Assembly: GCA_022827185.1 (NCBI GenBank)
Contig: JAJDTM010000050.1
Location: forward strand, 68,743-110,832
From: Candidatus Poribacteria bacterium
GTDB lineage: Bacteria; Poribacteria; WGA-4E; WGA-3G
Length of the DNA: 42,090 bases
Reading direction: 5' to 3'
In this document: positions 16,764-25,531 of the stretch, piece after piece
Position numbering within the stretch: position 1 is the first letter of the stretch
Layout: the number at the start of each line of letters is the position of its first letter
Program-made: the position numbers and the translations under genes
Notes under the pieces: model-generated
Told to the model about the DNA's origin: nothing
The model's input: the letters and a program-made list of their open reading frames with translations, nothing else
Databases searched by the model: none

Positions 16764-17552
16764 ATGAAGGAAATCAACATTGCGGAATCTGATGTTGCCG
16801 CAGTAACGACTCAATTAAAACGGATATCATCTGATGTTAGTGCCCTGACTGGCCCTGAATGGTCGTATCCGCCTGCTGTTAAAGTTATCGACTGCGTCCT
16901 ATCGCTTAACAGAAAATACGACACGTTCGTGGTCCCTCGGTTGAAAACTTTTATGAGCAATCATCCAGAGACACAGCGAGTGGTTGAATTGGCTAAACTC
17001 ATGGCTAACTATCCAACGCCCCATGCATTCGTGAAACAGGAACTCAATTACAATCATGAAGATCGCGTAAGGACCCTTGATTCTGTTGTAAAATATCTTT
17101 GTACAATTATTGACGGGGCGAAAACCCTTGAGGAAGAAAAAGAGGAACTCACACAATGGGCGATTGAGTCTAAACCGCATGGTTACCGAACCCTGAGAAT
17201 CAAAGGTTTTGGGATTGCTGGTTTTCAGTATCTGCGAATGCTTTTTGGTGCGGATACCACGAAACCTGATGTTCACATTATCAGGTTCCTATCTGATATT
17301 CTAAACCGAAGGGTTTCAGATATTGAATCATTGCTCCTCTTAGAAGCAGCTTCAAAACGTGAGGACCTGTCTGTCCGAGCTGTTGACAGTTATATTTGGA
17401 AGAGAGGCGCGCGCGGACAGCAAGATAGAACTGAGACAAACACTGTCCGACTTGCTCCAGATGTCGCTGCCGCTTTTCCCACTGAAAAATCTGTTGATGA
17501 AGCATTGCGATCCATATTGAAAGAATTGAAAGAGAGAAATGAGGAGAAATAA
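16764..17552 (+). CDS. HhH-GPD-like (DNA glycosylase superfamily) protein of unknown function
   Basis: This 262-aa protein starts at the ATG at 16764, preceded by AGAAGGAAA; an upstream in-frame start would overlap the receptor gene and has no ribosome-binding site. The segment RIKGFGIAGFQYLRMLFGAD followed by PDVHIIRF (around residues 150-185) resembles the helix-hairpin-helix plus catalytic-Asp region ('GIGxxTAxxL...VDxHVxR') of endonuclease III/AlkA-type base-excision glycosylases, and DSYIWKRG near residue 222 matches their closing region. The usual iron-sulfur cluster is absent. The function may be DNA repair or part of a mobile defence cargo, since a hicBA pair follows. The family is not one I can name. 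Confidence 0.65.
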   Translation: MKEINIAESDVAAVTTQLKRISSDVSALTGPEWSYPPAVKVIDCVLSLNRKYDTFVVPRLKTFMSNHPETQRVVELAKLMANYPTPHAFVKQELNYNHEDRVRTLDSVVKYLCTIIDGAKTLEEEKEELTQWAIESKPHGYRTLRIKGFGIAGFQYLRMLFGADTTKPDVHIIRFLSDILNRRVSDIESLLLLEAASKREDLSVRAVDSYIWKRGARGQQDRTETNTVRLAPDVAAAFPTEKSVDEALRSILKELKERNEEK

Positions 17553-17674
17553 CCGTGTTGAAAACTATTGAAGGCATTTAGCGCAATGATAAATTGAATT
17601 CTCAGAAACACCCCAGTCATATATGCGAAGGGACATGTACTGTCATCGGAAATTTGGAGAAAGGAAAATCGAAG

Positions 17675-17884
17675 ATGAAGAATCAAACTTTTACGGCGAG
17701 TATCTGGCAAGAGGACGACTGGTTTATTGCTCAATGTTTAGAGGTTGATATTGCAAGTCAAGGTGAAAGTGAAGAAGCGGCATTGGATAATCTGACAGAA
17801 GCATTGGAACTGTACTTCGAGTCACCTCAACCGAGTTTAAAACCGATAATCCGAAAGTTTGAGGCGAAAGTCAGTGCCGCTTAG
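17675..17884 (+). CDS. hicB: HicB-family antitoxin
   Basis: This 69-aa protein consists of the HicB N-terminal RNase H-like fold: FTASIWQEDDWFIAQCLEVD, then ASQGESEEAALDNLTEALELYFE. There is no C-terminal DNA-binding domain, so it is the short form. The start at 17675 is chosen because GGAGAAAGGAAA lies just upstream; the longer frame to 17594 has no ribosome-binding site. It binds and inactivates the HicA toxin encoded next, overlapping by 11 bp. The order antitoxin-toxin is the reverse of the textbook hicAB order. Confidence 0.88.
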   Translation: MKNQTFTASIWQEDDWFIAQCLEVDIASQGESEEAALDNLTEALELYFESPQPSLKPIIRKFEAKVSAA

Positions 17885-18095
17885 ACCACTCTCGTATCGT
17901 CAAGTCAAACGTAAATTGGAGAAGGCGGGATTCACAATAACGAGTCAACGAGGCAGTCATGTAAAATTTGTCCGATACAACAGCGATAGGACTCAGACAG
18001 CGATTGTTCCATGTCATCGCGAAATTTCGGTGGGTCTGCTGCGAAGTATTTTGCGCCAAGTAGGATTAACACCAAGCGAGTTTGAAGGACTTTAA
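17874..18095 (+). CDS. hicA: HicA-family mRNA interferase toxin
   Basis: This 73-aa double-stranded-RNA-binding-domain-like toxin has the family pattern SYRQVKRKLEKAGF, then QRGSHVKF with the catalytic histidine, IVPCHREISVG and the closing ILRQVGLTPSEF. The GTG at 17874 fits the family's N-terminus; a TTG at 17859 would add five residues. HicA cleaves mRNA when free of HicB. The overlap with hicB ensures coupled synthesis. All key residues look intact, so the toxin is probably active. Confidence 0.9.
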   Translation: MPLRPLSYRQVKRKLEKAGFTITSQRGSHVKFVRYNSDRTQTAIVPCHREISVGLLRSILRQVGLTPSEFEGL

Positions 18096-18096
18096 G

Positions 18097-18124
18097 GGAT
18101 GCCTGCTGAAGTAATGAGGCATCC
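18097..18124 (+). terminator. Hairpin directly after hicA
   Basis: GGATGCCT (18097-18104) and AGGCATCC (18117-18124) form a perfect 8-bp stem with a 12-nt loop, 1 nt after the hicA stop. There is no T-run, so it may stabilise or attenuate the message rather than terminate it. Confidence 0.45.
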
Positions 18125-18152
18125 TGCAATCCATGAATTAAGGGGTTTGATA

Positions 18153-18779
18153 ATGGATTCTGATTTCTACGTTACGATATTTTCTATTTTGGTTCCAATT
18201 TGGTTCGGGATTTTCGCGCTCTTTTTCATTGTGATTGGACTGCGAGGTATCCTTATAAAGCGTCCTTTCTTAATCTCAAATAGGTGGCTGCTTTCGGTGA
18301 TGTTCATAGCACTTGTACCCACAATCTTAATACCCGTTTTTTTGCAAGGATCTGATTCTCCCTTTATAATAAGGTGGTTAAATCCTATGATATTTACGGT
18401 TCTCCTTGTGATGATGTGTTTTGCGTTGAAGGGTTACGTTGCATACGCAGTCACAGATACGTCGTTTCGTGAGGCACTCCTTGCCTCTTTACAGAAGTTA
18501 GAGTTACCCTATGAGGAAACGCTCTCCACAATGCGACTTACCTCTGTTGAAGTTGACTTACAAGTATCCATTCAGTCGTGGATGGGAGCAGGGCAGATCA
18601 AAGTCAAACAGCGAGGACACGGTTCGCTCCTTGCTGAGATCGCGACGACAATGAACGAGTATTTCCGAACCTCGGCTGCTACTACGAATCTGACCGCTTG
18701 TATTTTCTTTGTGGTGATGGGCGTACTTATGGTGATTGGTGGAATCGGAATGTCGTTGTTATTTCAAAACATCATGTGA
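18153..18779 (+). CDS. Membrane protein of unknown function
   Basis: This 208-aa protein has three hydrophobic helices in the first half (about residues 9-34, 44-64 and 72-100), a soluble region of about 75 residues, and one last helix near 180-205. The ATG at 18153 is chosen because AAGGGG lies 7 nt upstream; an upstream ATG at 18099 would start inside the hairpin. The soluble part (ASLQKLELPYEETLSTMRL, then VDLQVSIQSWMGAGQIKVK) does not match a family I know. It is not obviously linked to hicBA or to the glycosyltransferase downstream. Confidence 0.7.
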   Translation: MDSDFYVTIFSILVPIWFGIFALFFIVIGLRGILIKRPFLISNRWLLSVMFIALVPTILIPVFLQGSDSPFIIRWLNPMIFTVLLVMMCFALKGYVAYAVTDTSFREALLASLQKLELPYEETLSTMRLTSVEVDLQVSIQSWMGAGQIKVKQRGHGSLLAEIATTMNEYFRTSAATTNLTACIFFVVMGVLMVIGGIGMSLLFQNIM

Positions 18780-18870
18780 GCGTCCAAGCTTCTAAAAGAT
18801 AGAAATGGAGTTGGAAATAGGTACAATACAAAGGGACACAAGTATTGCGAACAGATTCAAAACATAACAG

Positions 18871-20676
18871 ATGAATTCCGATAGAGATCGCTTAAAAAAC
18901 GAATCAATACTTATAAAAATTATTTTAATCTGCATCCTAATCGCCTCGGCGGCTTTGGTGTTGCGGAATGTTGGACACAGCGGGATTACCTATTGGGATG
19001 AAGGGTTTCACGCTGTCGTTGCACGGAATTTGACGAAACATCCGCTCAAATTCACGCTCTACGATCAACCGTGGCTCCCTTATGACTACAAAGGTTGGGG
19101 TGAGAACCACATCTGGCTACACAAACCGCCTGTCGCGATGTGGACGATCTGGCTCTCGCACCTGATTTTCGGCATCAATACGTTTGCGCTCCGGTTGCCA
19201 TCAGCAATCAGTCTTGTTGTAACGGCGTGGTTGACGTATCGGATCGCCGCGGATCTTTTTGACAAACGGGCAGGACTTATCGCAGCGTTCCTTCACGGAT
19301 TCAACCCGTTTCTGTTTGCGTCCGTTCACGGTTATCGCTATTCGGATCACATTGATATTGCGCTGCTACTCTGGGTACAGGTCTCATGTTGGTTCCTGCT
19401 CCGCGCGATTCGGACAGGAAAACGACGGAATTACATCTTATCAGGCGTAGCGATGGGGATCGCGTATCTCTCGAAAAGTTACCTCGCTTGTATCACCTTC
19501 GGCATCGCACTCGTCGTTTGGGGGGTCGCGCGTGGGAAACAGATTTATTACAATAGACGCGCATCAGATGATAGTGCAGAGACCGAGACAATAGACGCAA
19601 AGATCCGACTCAGCGATGTCGGATTACTGCTCTTGACAGGAATTGCGACAGTTGCACCGTGGGTAACCTATTGTCTGATCTACTATCGGAAGGAATTCTT
19701 ATGGGAACATAAACGCGTTCTTGACCATCTTAACACGGATGTCGAAAGTTGGGGGGCAAGTTGGGATCGACCGTTGTTTGACTATATGCCGCTGTTCTAT
19801 CCGGTGTTCTATGGTGCCCTTTTCGCGGTGGTTTTGTGCCTGTTAGTCGTTATGTTCAGACGTTGGGGATTAGCCGAGTTGTTCGTGTTAGCGTGGGGGA
19901 TCGGGGTCATTGTCCCGCACACGCTTGCAGAGACAAAAACGCCATCAGCAACAATGATCGCCGTGCCACCGTTGTTGATCTGCTTAGCAGCAGTTATCAG
20001 TCGCGCATGGCAACGACGGGATTGGGTCTATACATCTATGTGGAGTGCCGGGATGCTTGCGATCACAATCATCTCTGGCGGACGGACTTTGGTCAAGGGG
20101 CGAGACCAGTTCGATGGACTCAAAAAAATCGCACCCTTTATTGAGACGAACTTCTGGATTGTTGAGCAGCTTATCGGATTCGGTGTCCTGCTCGCAGCTT
20201 TCGCTGGCATATATATGCTGGTTCGCCGGTATAACTGGCAAAGATGGTTATGGCTTGGACTTCGGATAGTCGCGTTGGCGATTGCTCTGTTTTATGCAAA
20301 AGGCTATGTGGATGCCGCATATAAAGTCACAGTCCGCAACAGCAAAATCCCTCTGTATGAAAAGAGTGGTCCACGCCTTCAACGTGAGATGCCAGAGAAC
20401 GCCTGCTATTTTCTGGACGACGAGCGCGTTGGCGCGCATTTCGACCTAATGTACTACGCTGACCGTTCAACATACCAGATTTATAACGTGCACATGCAAA
20501 CGCCTCGTGACTTCAAGAACCAAGCCAAGATAGCACGTGAAGCAGGCGCGATTCCGTATATCTTCTCTGTCAAGGACACAGCGTACGATTATCCGCTGTT
20601 TCTTGAAGGTGAGATAGATGTCGGAAATGGAAAAACACAACGGTATCGGGTTTTTGAAATTACGGAAACTCCGTGA
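18871..20676 (+). CDS. GT39/ArnT-type membrane glycosyltransferase
   Basis: This 601-aa protein belongs to the GT-C fold. The N-terminal helix is followed by TYWDEGFHAVVARNL with the catalytic D43-E44 in the first periplasmic loop, the family hallmark. A second loop contains HKPPVAMW, and RLPSAI follows, both typical of dolichyl-phosphate-mannose/ArnT-type enzymes. About ten to twelve membrane helices follow, and a soluble C-terminal domain ends the protein. It should transfer a sugar from a polyprenyl-phosphate donor to a lipid, protein or glycan on the outer face of the inner membrane; the acceptor is unknown. No polysaccharide cluster surrounds it. Confidence 0.88.
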   Translation: MNSDRDRLKNESILIKIILICILIASAALVLRNVGHSGITYWDEGFHAVVARNLTKHPLKFTLYDQPWLPYDYKGWGENHIWLHKPPVAMWTIWLSHLIFGINTFALRLPSAISLVVTAWLTYRIAADLFDKRAGLIAAFLHGFNPFLFASVHGYRYSDHIDIALLLWVQVSCWFLLRAIRTGKRRNYILSGVAMGIAYLSKSYLACITFGIALVVWGVARGKQIYYNRRASDDSAETETIDAKIRLSDVGLLLLTGIATVAPWVTYCLIYYRKEFLWEHKRVLDHLNTDVESWGASWDRPLFDYMPLFYPVFYGALFAVVLCLLVVMFRRWGLAELFVLAWGIGVIVPHTLAETKTPSATMIAVPPLLICLAAVISRAWQRRDWVYTSMWSAGMLAITIISGGRTLVKGRDQFDGLKKIAPFIETNFWIVEQLIGFGVLLAAFAGIYMLVRRYNWQRWLWLGLRIVALAIALFYAKGYVDAAYKVTVRNSKIPLYEKSGPRLQREMPENACYFLDDERVGAHFDLMYYADRSTYQIYNVHMQTPRDFKNQAKIAREAGAIPYIFSVKDTAYDYPLFLEGEIDVGNGKTQRYRVFEITETP

Positions 20677-20698
20677 TTAGTCAAGTAAATTGGGCGTT

Positions 20699-20908
20699 AT
20701 GGAAATTAAACCAATCAAAACCGAAACTGACTACGAAGCTGCACTGAAAGAAATAGAACGACTCTGGGGAGCCAACTATGGTTCACCGGAAGGGGATAAG
20801 CTTGATGTGCTTGTTACATTGGTAGAGGCTTATGAGGAGGAACATTACCCTATTCCACCGCCGGATCCCATTGAAGCAATCCGTTATCATCGAAATCATT
20901 TTCAATGA
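20699..20908 (+). pseudogene. Truncated HigA-like antitoxin, HTH domain missing
   Basis: The 69 residues match the N-terminal half of HigA-type antitoxins (IKPIKTETDYEAALKEIERL, then EGDKLDVLVTLVEAYEEEHY and PIPPPDPIEAIRYH). Full-length relatives are about 115-130 aa and continue into a helix-turn-helix domain. Here the frame stops right after EAIR plus seven unrelated residues. No HigB-type toxin gene is next to it. The reading frame itself is intact, so a short functional form cannot be excluded. Confidence 0.7.
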
Positions 20909-20970
20909 TATTGCTCTTGGTAAAAATCTATCATCAAGATTGGCATCTATTATGAGGTAAAACGAAAATT

Positions 20971-23961
20971 ATGAAATTATTACGATATACACTCTTCCTA
21001 TCCACAATTCTCGCACTCGCCACCCTATCGGCAAGCGCACAAGTGGATTGGAAAGCACTGGATGTAGGCAATTTATCGTCTGCTATCTTTAACACCGGAG
21101 TCGTCGGGTATCCGAGTAACCCGACTGCCAACCCTTCAGGATGGTGGCCCGCCGGAACAAACGATTCCTACATCTTTGAAGGCGACATCTGGATTGGTGC
21201 CAAAAAGGGCGGTGAGGTTGCCGTTTCTGAAGCAGATGGCAGACAAAGCGAACTTTGGCCCACCGATGATGCACCGGAAGTCGTTTCAGACAAGCCAGGG
21301 ATGACGACAAAAGGGACACCGACAAGTCAAGCCATCTTCTTCAAATGCTCTGATACGAACCCTGATGCAAATAAAGGCACGATTCTCGGATTAGAACTTG
21401 AAGTCAACGGGTTCCAATGGAGTTACGCACCGCTCTACGACTTCTTTATCCTTGAATACAACGTCAAAAATGTCGGCAACGACACGCTTGAAGATGTATT
21501 TATGGCGTTCCGATACGACGTGGACATCTCCAGTAACGAGACGGGAACGGCAAGTTACTCAGCCGATGACTTCGTCGCACTCGATCAAACACCGGACGCA
21601 CTCAATCCAGAAGACCATCCGAACCGTTATCTCTCTTACGGATTCTCCAACGCCTCCGCGCCCGGTTACATCGGTTTACGGGTACTGGATGCATACAGAG
21701 GCGATAATCCAGAGGATCCAACGGCAAAAATTCCTTTCACGGCACACAAACGGATTACGATATCCACAGACCCAACAACGGACGCGGAGAAGTACGCCCT
21801 TATCAGTGTCCCCGGTGTTGAACCGCTCCCTGCCAACTATGATGATCAACGTTTCATCCAATCCTACGGACCTGTCGAATCGTTTGCACCGGGTGAGTCG
21901 TTTAACATCATCATTGCAGTCGCAATCGGAGAGGGACTGGCTGGCTTGCAAGCCTCTGCTGACTGGGCACAGAAATTGTATGACGACGATTACGTCGCAC
22001 CCGCACCACCGCCCTCCCCGTTCGTAACGGCTTATCCCGCTGACCAACAGGTAACCCTCGTCTGGGAAAGCGAAGGACGCTGGGTTGATGCGGGGGTTAG
22101 TAAAAATATTGAAGAATATGTTGATGTAACCGATCCAGAGAAAATTTTTGAAGGGTACAGGGTCTACAGACGCGATGTCTCTTACGATGAGGCCACCGGC
22201 GATCCGGTCGAAGATTGGACGATGCTGATGGAGTTCGATAAGCCGAGCGCGACGGGTAATTTCTTCACAGTCGCGCACGTCGGTAAGCAGTCGGACGCTA
22301 AGATTGAGAGTATAGGCGATGAACCTGTCCTCGCCAATTTCTTCAAAAACGCTGTTTACATGATCAAATTCAATTCCAGCACCAGTTTTGAAGTGGTCAA
22401 CACAACACTTTGGGAAGTGATGCCGTATAATCCGACCTTTGAGGATGGAGGCGGGTACGTTGTCCTTGACCCCGATACCGGTGCCCCCTACCCAGACGGA
22501 ACCTATCGTTCCGGTGCCCTCATCTATTTTGGTGGTCTCTACGTGCAGATTTCCGATGGTCCCTCAGGACCGCCTGTTGCTGGCGACATTTTCCGCGTCG
22601 TCTCCACACCTTCACAGGCACTCGGTGAAGACGCAGGCCTCAAGAATTTCTACACCGACGCAGGGTTAACTAACGGACTCGAATACACTTACGCCGTCAC
22701 CTCTTATGACACAGGTAACCCAAAAGCAGATTTAGTTTCAATGGAGAGTAGCCAGATTGAGACGATGGTTCGGGTTGTGCCGCGCGCACAGCCTGCCGGG
22801 TATCGAGCGGCTGAGGTTACGGATATAGTACAACAGGGGCTGGGGAGTGTTACGCTTGAACCGATGGTACTCGCACCCGATAAAGTTACTGGACACCAAT
22901 ATAAAATCGTTTGGTACGGTGCGAAACAGACAGGTCCCGCTGCATACATCACCGGTCCTGGTTATCAACCACCGGCTTATGAGATTATCAACACCACGAC
23001 AAACGAAACCGTCGTTGAGAGGCAACCCTTTGACTGGTATGATCCCCCCCATGAAGAAGCCGCTGAAGTCCTTTCGCCGATGTTCGATGGCATTGTTCTG
23101 AAGCTAACAGGGGTCAATGTGTCTTATGGAACGCCAACCGAAAACCCGATTAACGATGTTAAACTGACAGCAGGCTCAGTAACAGATTGGTCCGTAGACA
23201 TCCAATCCCCCGGCTTTGGTGAGAATACATGGCCCAATGTCTGGTGGTCAACGTATTACCGTCCACATACATATTCAATCACTTTTACTGATGATACACA
23301 CGTCAAGGTGGTGGACGAAGACACAGGTGAAGAAATTAAATTCAGCGACCAACGCGCCGAAGGATACGCCATTCTAACAGGCACAGGCTGGCGTGATGAA
23401 TACGTGCCTGCTGAGACACCTGGTTTCTTCCGAATTTACATCCGAGGCGGATACGTCTACATCAGAGATCCGAATCAAGAGATCTCCGCGGGAGATACCT
23501 TTACCGTCGAAATGGGCGGTGTCAGCGGACCACGAGACGGCGACGAATTCCTTTTGACAACAAAAGAAGAGACGCTGGATGCTGAAAATATTGAAGCCGA
23601 TCTCGGAAAAATCCGCGTCGTTCCAAACCCTTATTTTGTTACAAATAGGGCAGTACTTTCGGAGGGAACAGACAAGATCTTCTTCACGCATCTACCACCG
23701 CACTGCACCATTCGGATTTATACGTTAGCCGGTGAATTGGTCCGAACAATTGAACACGAAAGTGATGCCTCTTACCACCCGGATGTCGCCTCGGATGACC
23801 GTTCGTTACAAGGGGACAAAGGGGGGACAGCAACGTTTGAACTTCTCAATCGCTATAATCAGGCACTCGCAAGTGGTATCTATATTTATCATGTTGAAGC
23901 CCGTGACGAAAGTGACACAGTCGTCGGCAATAAAATCGGTAGATTCGCTATTATCCGATAA
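20971..23961 (+). CDS. Large secreted protein with T9SS/FlgD-like C-terminal domain
   Basis: This 996-aa protein has a clear signal peptide (hydrophobic core 8-20, cleavage after ASAQ). The first ~340 residues contain repeated beta-rich segments without a family I can name. Fibronectin-III-like parts follow (SPFVTAYPADQQVTLVWES, then EGYRVYRRD and GLEYTYAVTSYD). The last ~115 residues have the layout of type IX secretion sorting or FlgD-like Ig domains: VVPNPYF, then IRIYTLAGELVRTI, GTATFELLNRYNQALASGIY and the closing GKI-type GRFAIIR. It is likely exported to the cell surface. The next gene, 12 bp away, encodes a PorV/PorQ-type protein, which fits a secretion role. Confidence 0.8.
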   Translation: MKLLRYTLFLSTILALATLSASAQVDWKALDVGNLSSAIFNTGVVGYPSNPTANPSGWWPAGTNDSYIFEGDIWIGAKKGGEVAVSEADGRQSELWPTDDAPEVVSDKPGMTTKGTPTSQAIFFKCSDTNPDANKGTILGLELEVNGFQWSYAPLYDFFILEYNVKNVGNDTLEDVFMAFRYDVDISSNETGTASYSADDFVALDQTPDALNPEDHPNRYLSYGFSNASAPGYIGLRVLDAYRGDNPEDPTAKIPFTAHKRITISTDPTTDAEKYALISVPGVEPLPANYDDQRFIQSYGPVESFAPGESFNIIIAVAIGEGLAGLQASADWAQKLYDDDYVAPAPPPSPFVTAYPADQQVTLVWESEGRWVDAGVSKNIEEYVDVTDPEKIFEGYRVYRRDVSYDEATGDPVEDWTMLMEFDKPSATGNFFTVAHVGKQSDAKIESIGDEPVLANFFKNAVYMIKFNSSTSFEVVNTTLWEVMPYNPTFEDGGGYVVLDPDTGAPYPDGTYRSGALIYFGGLYVQISDGPSGPPVAGDIFRVVSTPSQALGEDAGLKNFYTDAGLTNGLEYTYAVTSYDTGNPKADLVSMESSQIETMVRVVPRAQPAGYRAAEVTDIVQQGLGSVTLEPMVLAPDKVTGHQYKIVWYGAKQTGPAAYITGPGYQPPAYEIINTTTNETVVERQPFDWYDPPHEEAAEVLSPMFDGIVLKLTGVNVSYGTPTENPINDVKLTAGSVTDWSVDIQSPGFGENTWPNVWWSTYYRPHTYSITFTDDTHVKVVDEDTGEEIKFSDQRAEGYAILTGTGWRDEYVPAETPGFFRIYIRGGYVYIRDPNQEISAGDTFTVEMGGVSGPRDGDEFLLTTKEETLDAENIEADLGKIRVVPNPYFVTNRAVLSEGTDKIFFTHLPPHCTIRIYTLAGELVRTIEHESDASYHPDVASDDRSLQGDKGGTATFELLNRYNQALASGIYIYHVEARDESDTVVGNKIGRFAIIR

Positions 23962-23973
23962 CAGGAGACATAC

Positions 23974-25041
23974 ATGCGATATATAATAAGTTATACGCTT
24001 TTATTTTTATTTTTGGTGCTGGGGGGCGTTCCCGGTCATGCCACAACCAACGTCGGCACAGCCGGTGCCCAGTTTCTGAAAATCGGTCCCGGTGCCCGCG
24101 TAGACAGTCTCGGCGGCGCATTCGGCGCGCTCGCCAACGATGTCACGAGTATCTACTGGAATCCTGCAGGCATCAGCCAACTCGAAAAAACCAGTTTTTC
24201 TGACACACAAATATTTTGGCTCGCTGATATTCGCTACAACTACCTCGCGTTCGCCACGCCGATAGAAAACATCGGCACTATAGGTGCAAGCGTCACATTC
24301 CTCAACGTTCCTGATACCGAGATCACCACACTCACAAAACCAGACGGGACCGGTCTCTGGTATTCCGCTTATGATGCCGCACTCTCATTGGCGTATGCCA
24401 GACAACTCTATGAAAAGGAATCCGGTGTTAAACTCTCCTTTGGTATCAACGCCAAATACATCCACCAGCAGATCCATCGCGAAAGTGCCAGAGGTGTCGC
24501 GATTGATGTCGGAACGCTGTACCATACCGGTTGGCGGAGCCTGCGTATCGGGATGTGTTTCTCGAACTTCGGACCGGAGATGCGTTTCAGCGGTCCTGAT
24601 CTGGAGAGCGGTGCCGAAGAAGCCGGTGATCCAAGAACAGCAGATTATCGCCCGTTCCCAGATACAACGAACCCTGCACGGAAAGCAGCGTTAGAGACGA
24701 TCGAATTCCCACTCCCGTCCAATTTCCGACTCGGTATCGCTTATGATATTATTGATTCTGGCGATAACCTCCTCACCCTCGCACTTGATGCCAATCATCC
24801 GAACGACAACAGCGAACGGTTGAACATCGGCATGGAGTACTGGTATAAAAAGATGGCGGCGATTCGTGGTGGCTACAAATTCCGATTAGGCGAGGATTGG
24901 AGAGATGATGAAGAGGGACTCACGCTCGGTTTAGGTATCCACTTGGCACTTGGTAAAAGAGTACTTGCGCTCGATTATGCTTATGCCGATTTCGGGCGGC
25001 TACAACAAGCACATCGGGTGAGTTTGGGACTACAATTTTAG
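23974..25041 (+). CDS. PorV/PorQ-family outer-membrane beta-barrel protein
   Basis: This 355-aa protein has a signal peptide (hydrophobic 5-18, cleavage near GHA-T). The N-terminus of the mature form, GTAGAQFLKIGPGARVDSLGG followed by A-GALANDVTSIYWNPAGIS, is the diagnostic opening of the PorV/PorQ family (a FadL-like barrel). It ends in the outer-membrane-type terminal residues SLGLQF. PorV shuttles type IX secretion substrates in Bacteroidetes; outside that phylum the family is common but its role is less clear. It forms a two-gene unit with the secreted protein upstream. Confidence 0.88.
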   Translation: MRYIISYTLLFLFLVLGGVPGHATTNVGTAGAQFLKIGPGARVDSLGGAFGALANDVTSIYWNPAGISQLEKTSFSDTQIFWLADIRYNYLAFATPIENIGTIGASVTFLNVPDTEITTLTKPDGTGLWYSAYDAALSLAYARQLYEKESGVKLSFGINAKYIHQQIHRESARGVAIDVGTLYHTGWRSLRIGMCFSNFGPEMRFSGPDLESGAEEAGDPRTADYRPFPDTTNPARKAALETIEFPLPSNFRLGIAYDIIDSGDNLLTLALDANHPNDNSERLNIGMEYWYKKMAAIRGGYKFRLGEDWRDDEEGLTLGLGIHLALGKRVLALDYAYADFGRLQQAHRVSLGLQF

Positions 25042-25091
25042 CGCGCGATGATACAGAGAGTTGAACAGCCCTAAATTCGTTTCAAAACCTA

Positions 25092-25120
25092 TTGATAACA
25101 CGGAGTCATTCTGCTACAAT
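25092..25120 (+). promoter_or_regulatory. Sigma70-type promoter of the small gene at 25167
   Basis: TTGATA (25092-25097) and TACAAT (25115-25120) are spaced by 17 bp, about 47 nt upstream of the start codon. Confidence 0.6.
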
Positions 25121-25166
25121 AGATATAAATCAATCGTGCTGACTCTTTGAAAAGGAGTGGATAAAA

Positions 25167-25394
25167 ATGACAAGCGAACGCCTTACACTTGAAGAGATGG
25201 AGGAGAGATATCCTGATGAATGGCTCTTCATCGTGGATTGTGAGTACAGCGAAAATACTGAACTGTTATCGGGGTGTGTCCTTGTCCACAGTCCGTCCCG
25301 TGCTGATGTTTATGATGCCTCATCGCGTTACAAAGGTAGCGCAGCAATACATTGTACAAGCAAATTACCAGAAGGTATGGAGTACCTATTGTAA
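25167..25394 (+). CDS. Small conserved protein, DUF5678-like
   Basis: This 75-aa soluble protein has a strong AAAAGGAG ribosome-binding site. The layout LEEMEERYPDEWLFIVDCEY, then LLSGCVLVHSPSRADVYDA resembles small proteins (DUF5678-type, from memory) found in cyanobacteria and other bacteria directly upstream of retroviral-like aspartic protease genes. Here the expected protease gene is reduced to a short tail at 25426-25467. The biochemical function is unknown. Confidence 0.65.
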   Translation: MTSERLTLEEMEERYPDEWLFIVDCEYSENTELLSGCVLVHSPSRADVYDASSRYKGSAAIHCTSKLPEGMEYLL

Positions 25395-25425
25395 TGGGGC
25401 ATATCTCCTTTAACCCTACAGCTAA

Positions 25426-25467
25426 GTCAATTTTTCTGCAGGAACGATTGAACTGCACCCACGCTAA
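25426..25467 (+). pseudogene. Remnant of a retropepsin-like aspartic protease gene (C-terminal tail)
   Basis: In one frame the DNA reads VNFSAGTIELHPR and then a stop, which matches the closing strand of clan AA retropepsin-like proteins. The remnant at 27000-27122 ends in the similar FSTGTIELRAY. An in-frame stop lies just upstream, so only the tail survives. Its place, 31 bp after the DUF5678-like gene, is where the intact partner would end. Confidence 0.45.
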
Positions 25468-25531
25468 TCCTATCTCGAAGAACATCACTTTCAACAGCAA
25501 ATTTTGAAAACTTGTAAATTCTACGAAAAAT

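Noticed and set aside
21398..22278. Open frames of about 200 codons on both strands inside the 996-aa secreted protein gene
   Set aside because: Low-complexity translations rich in Thr/Ser/Arg; the + frame at 20971 has signal peptide, domains and a ribosome-binding site.
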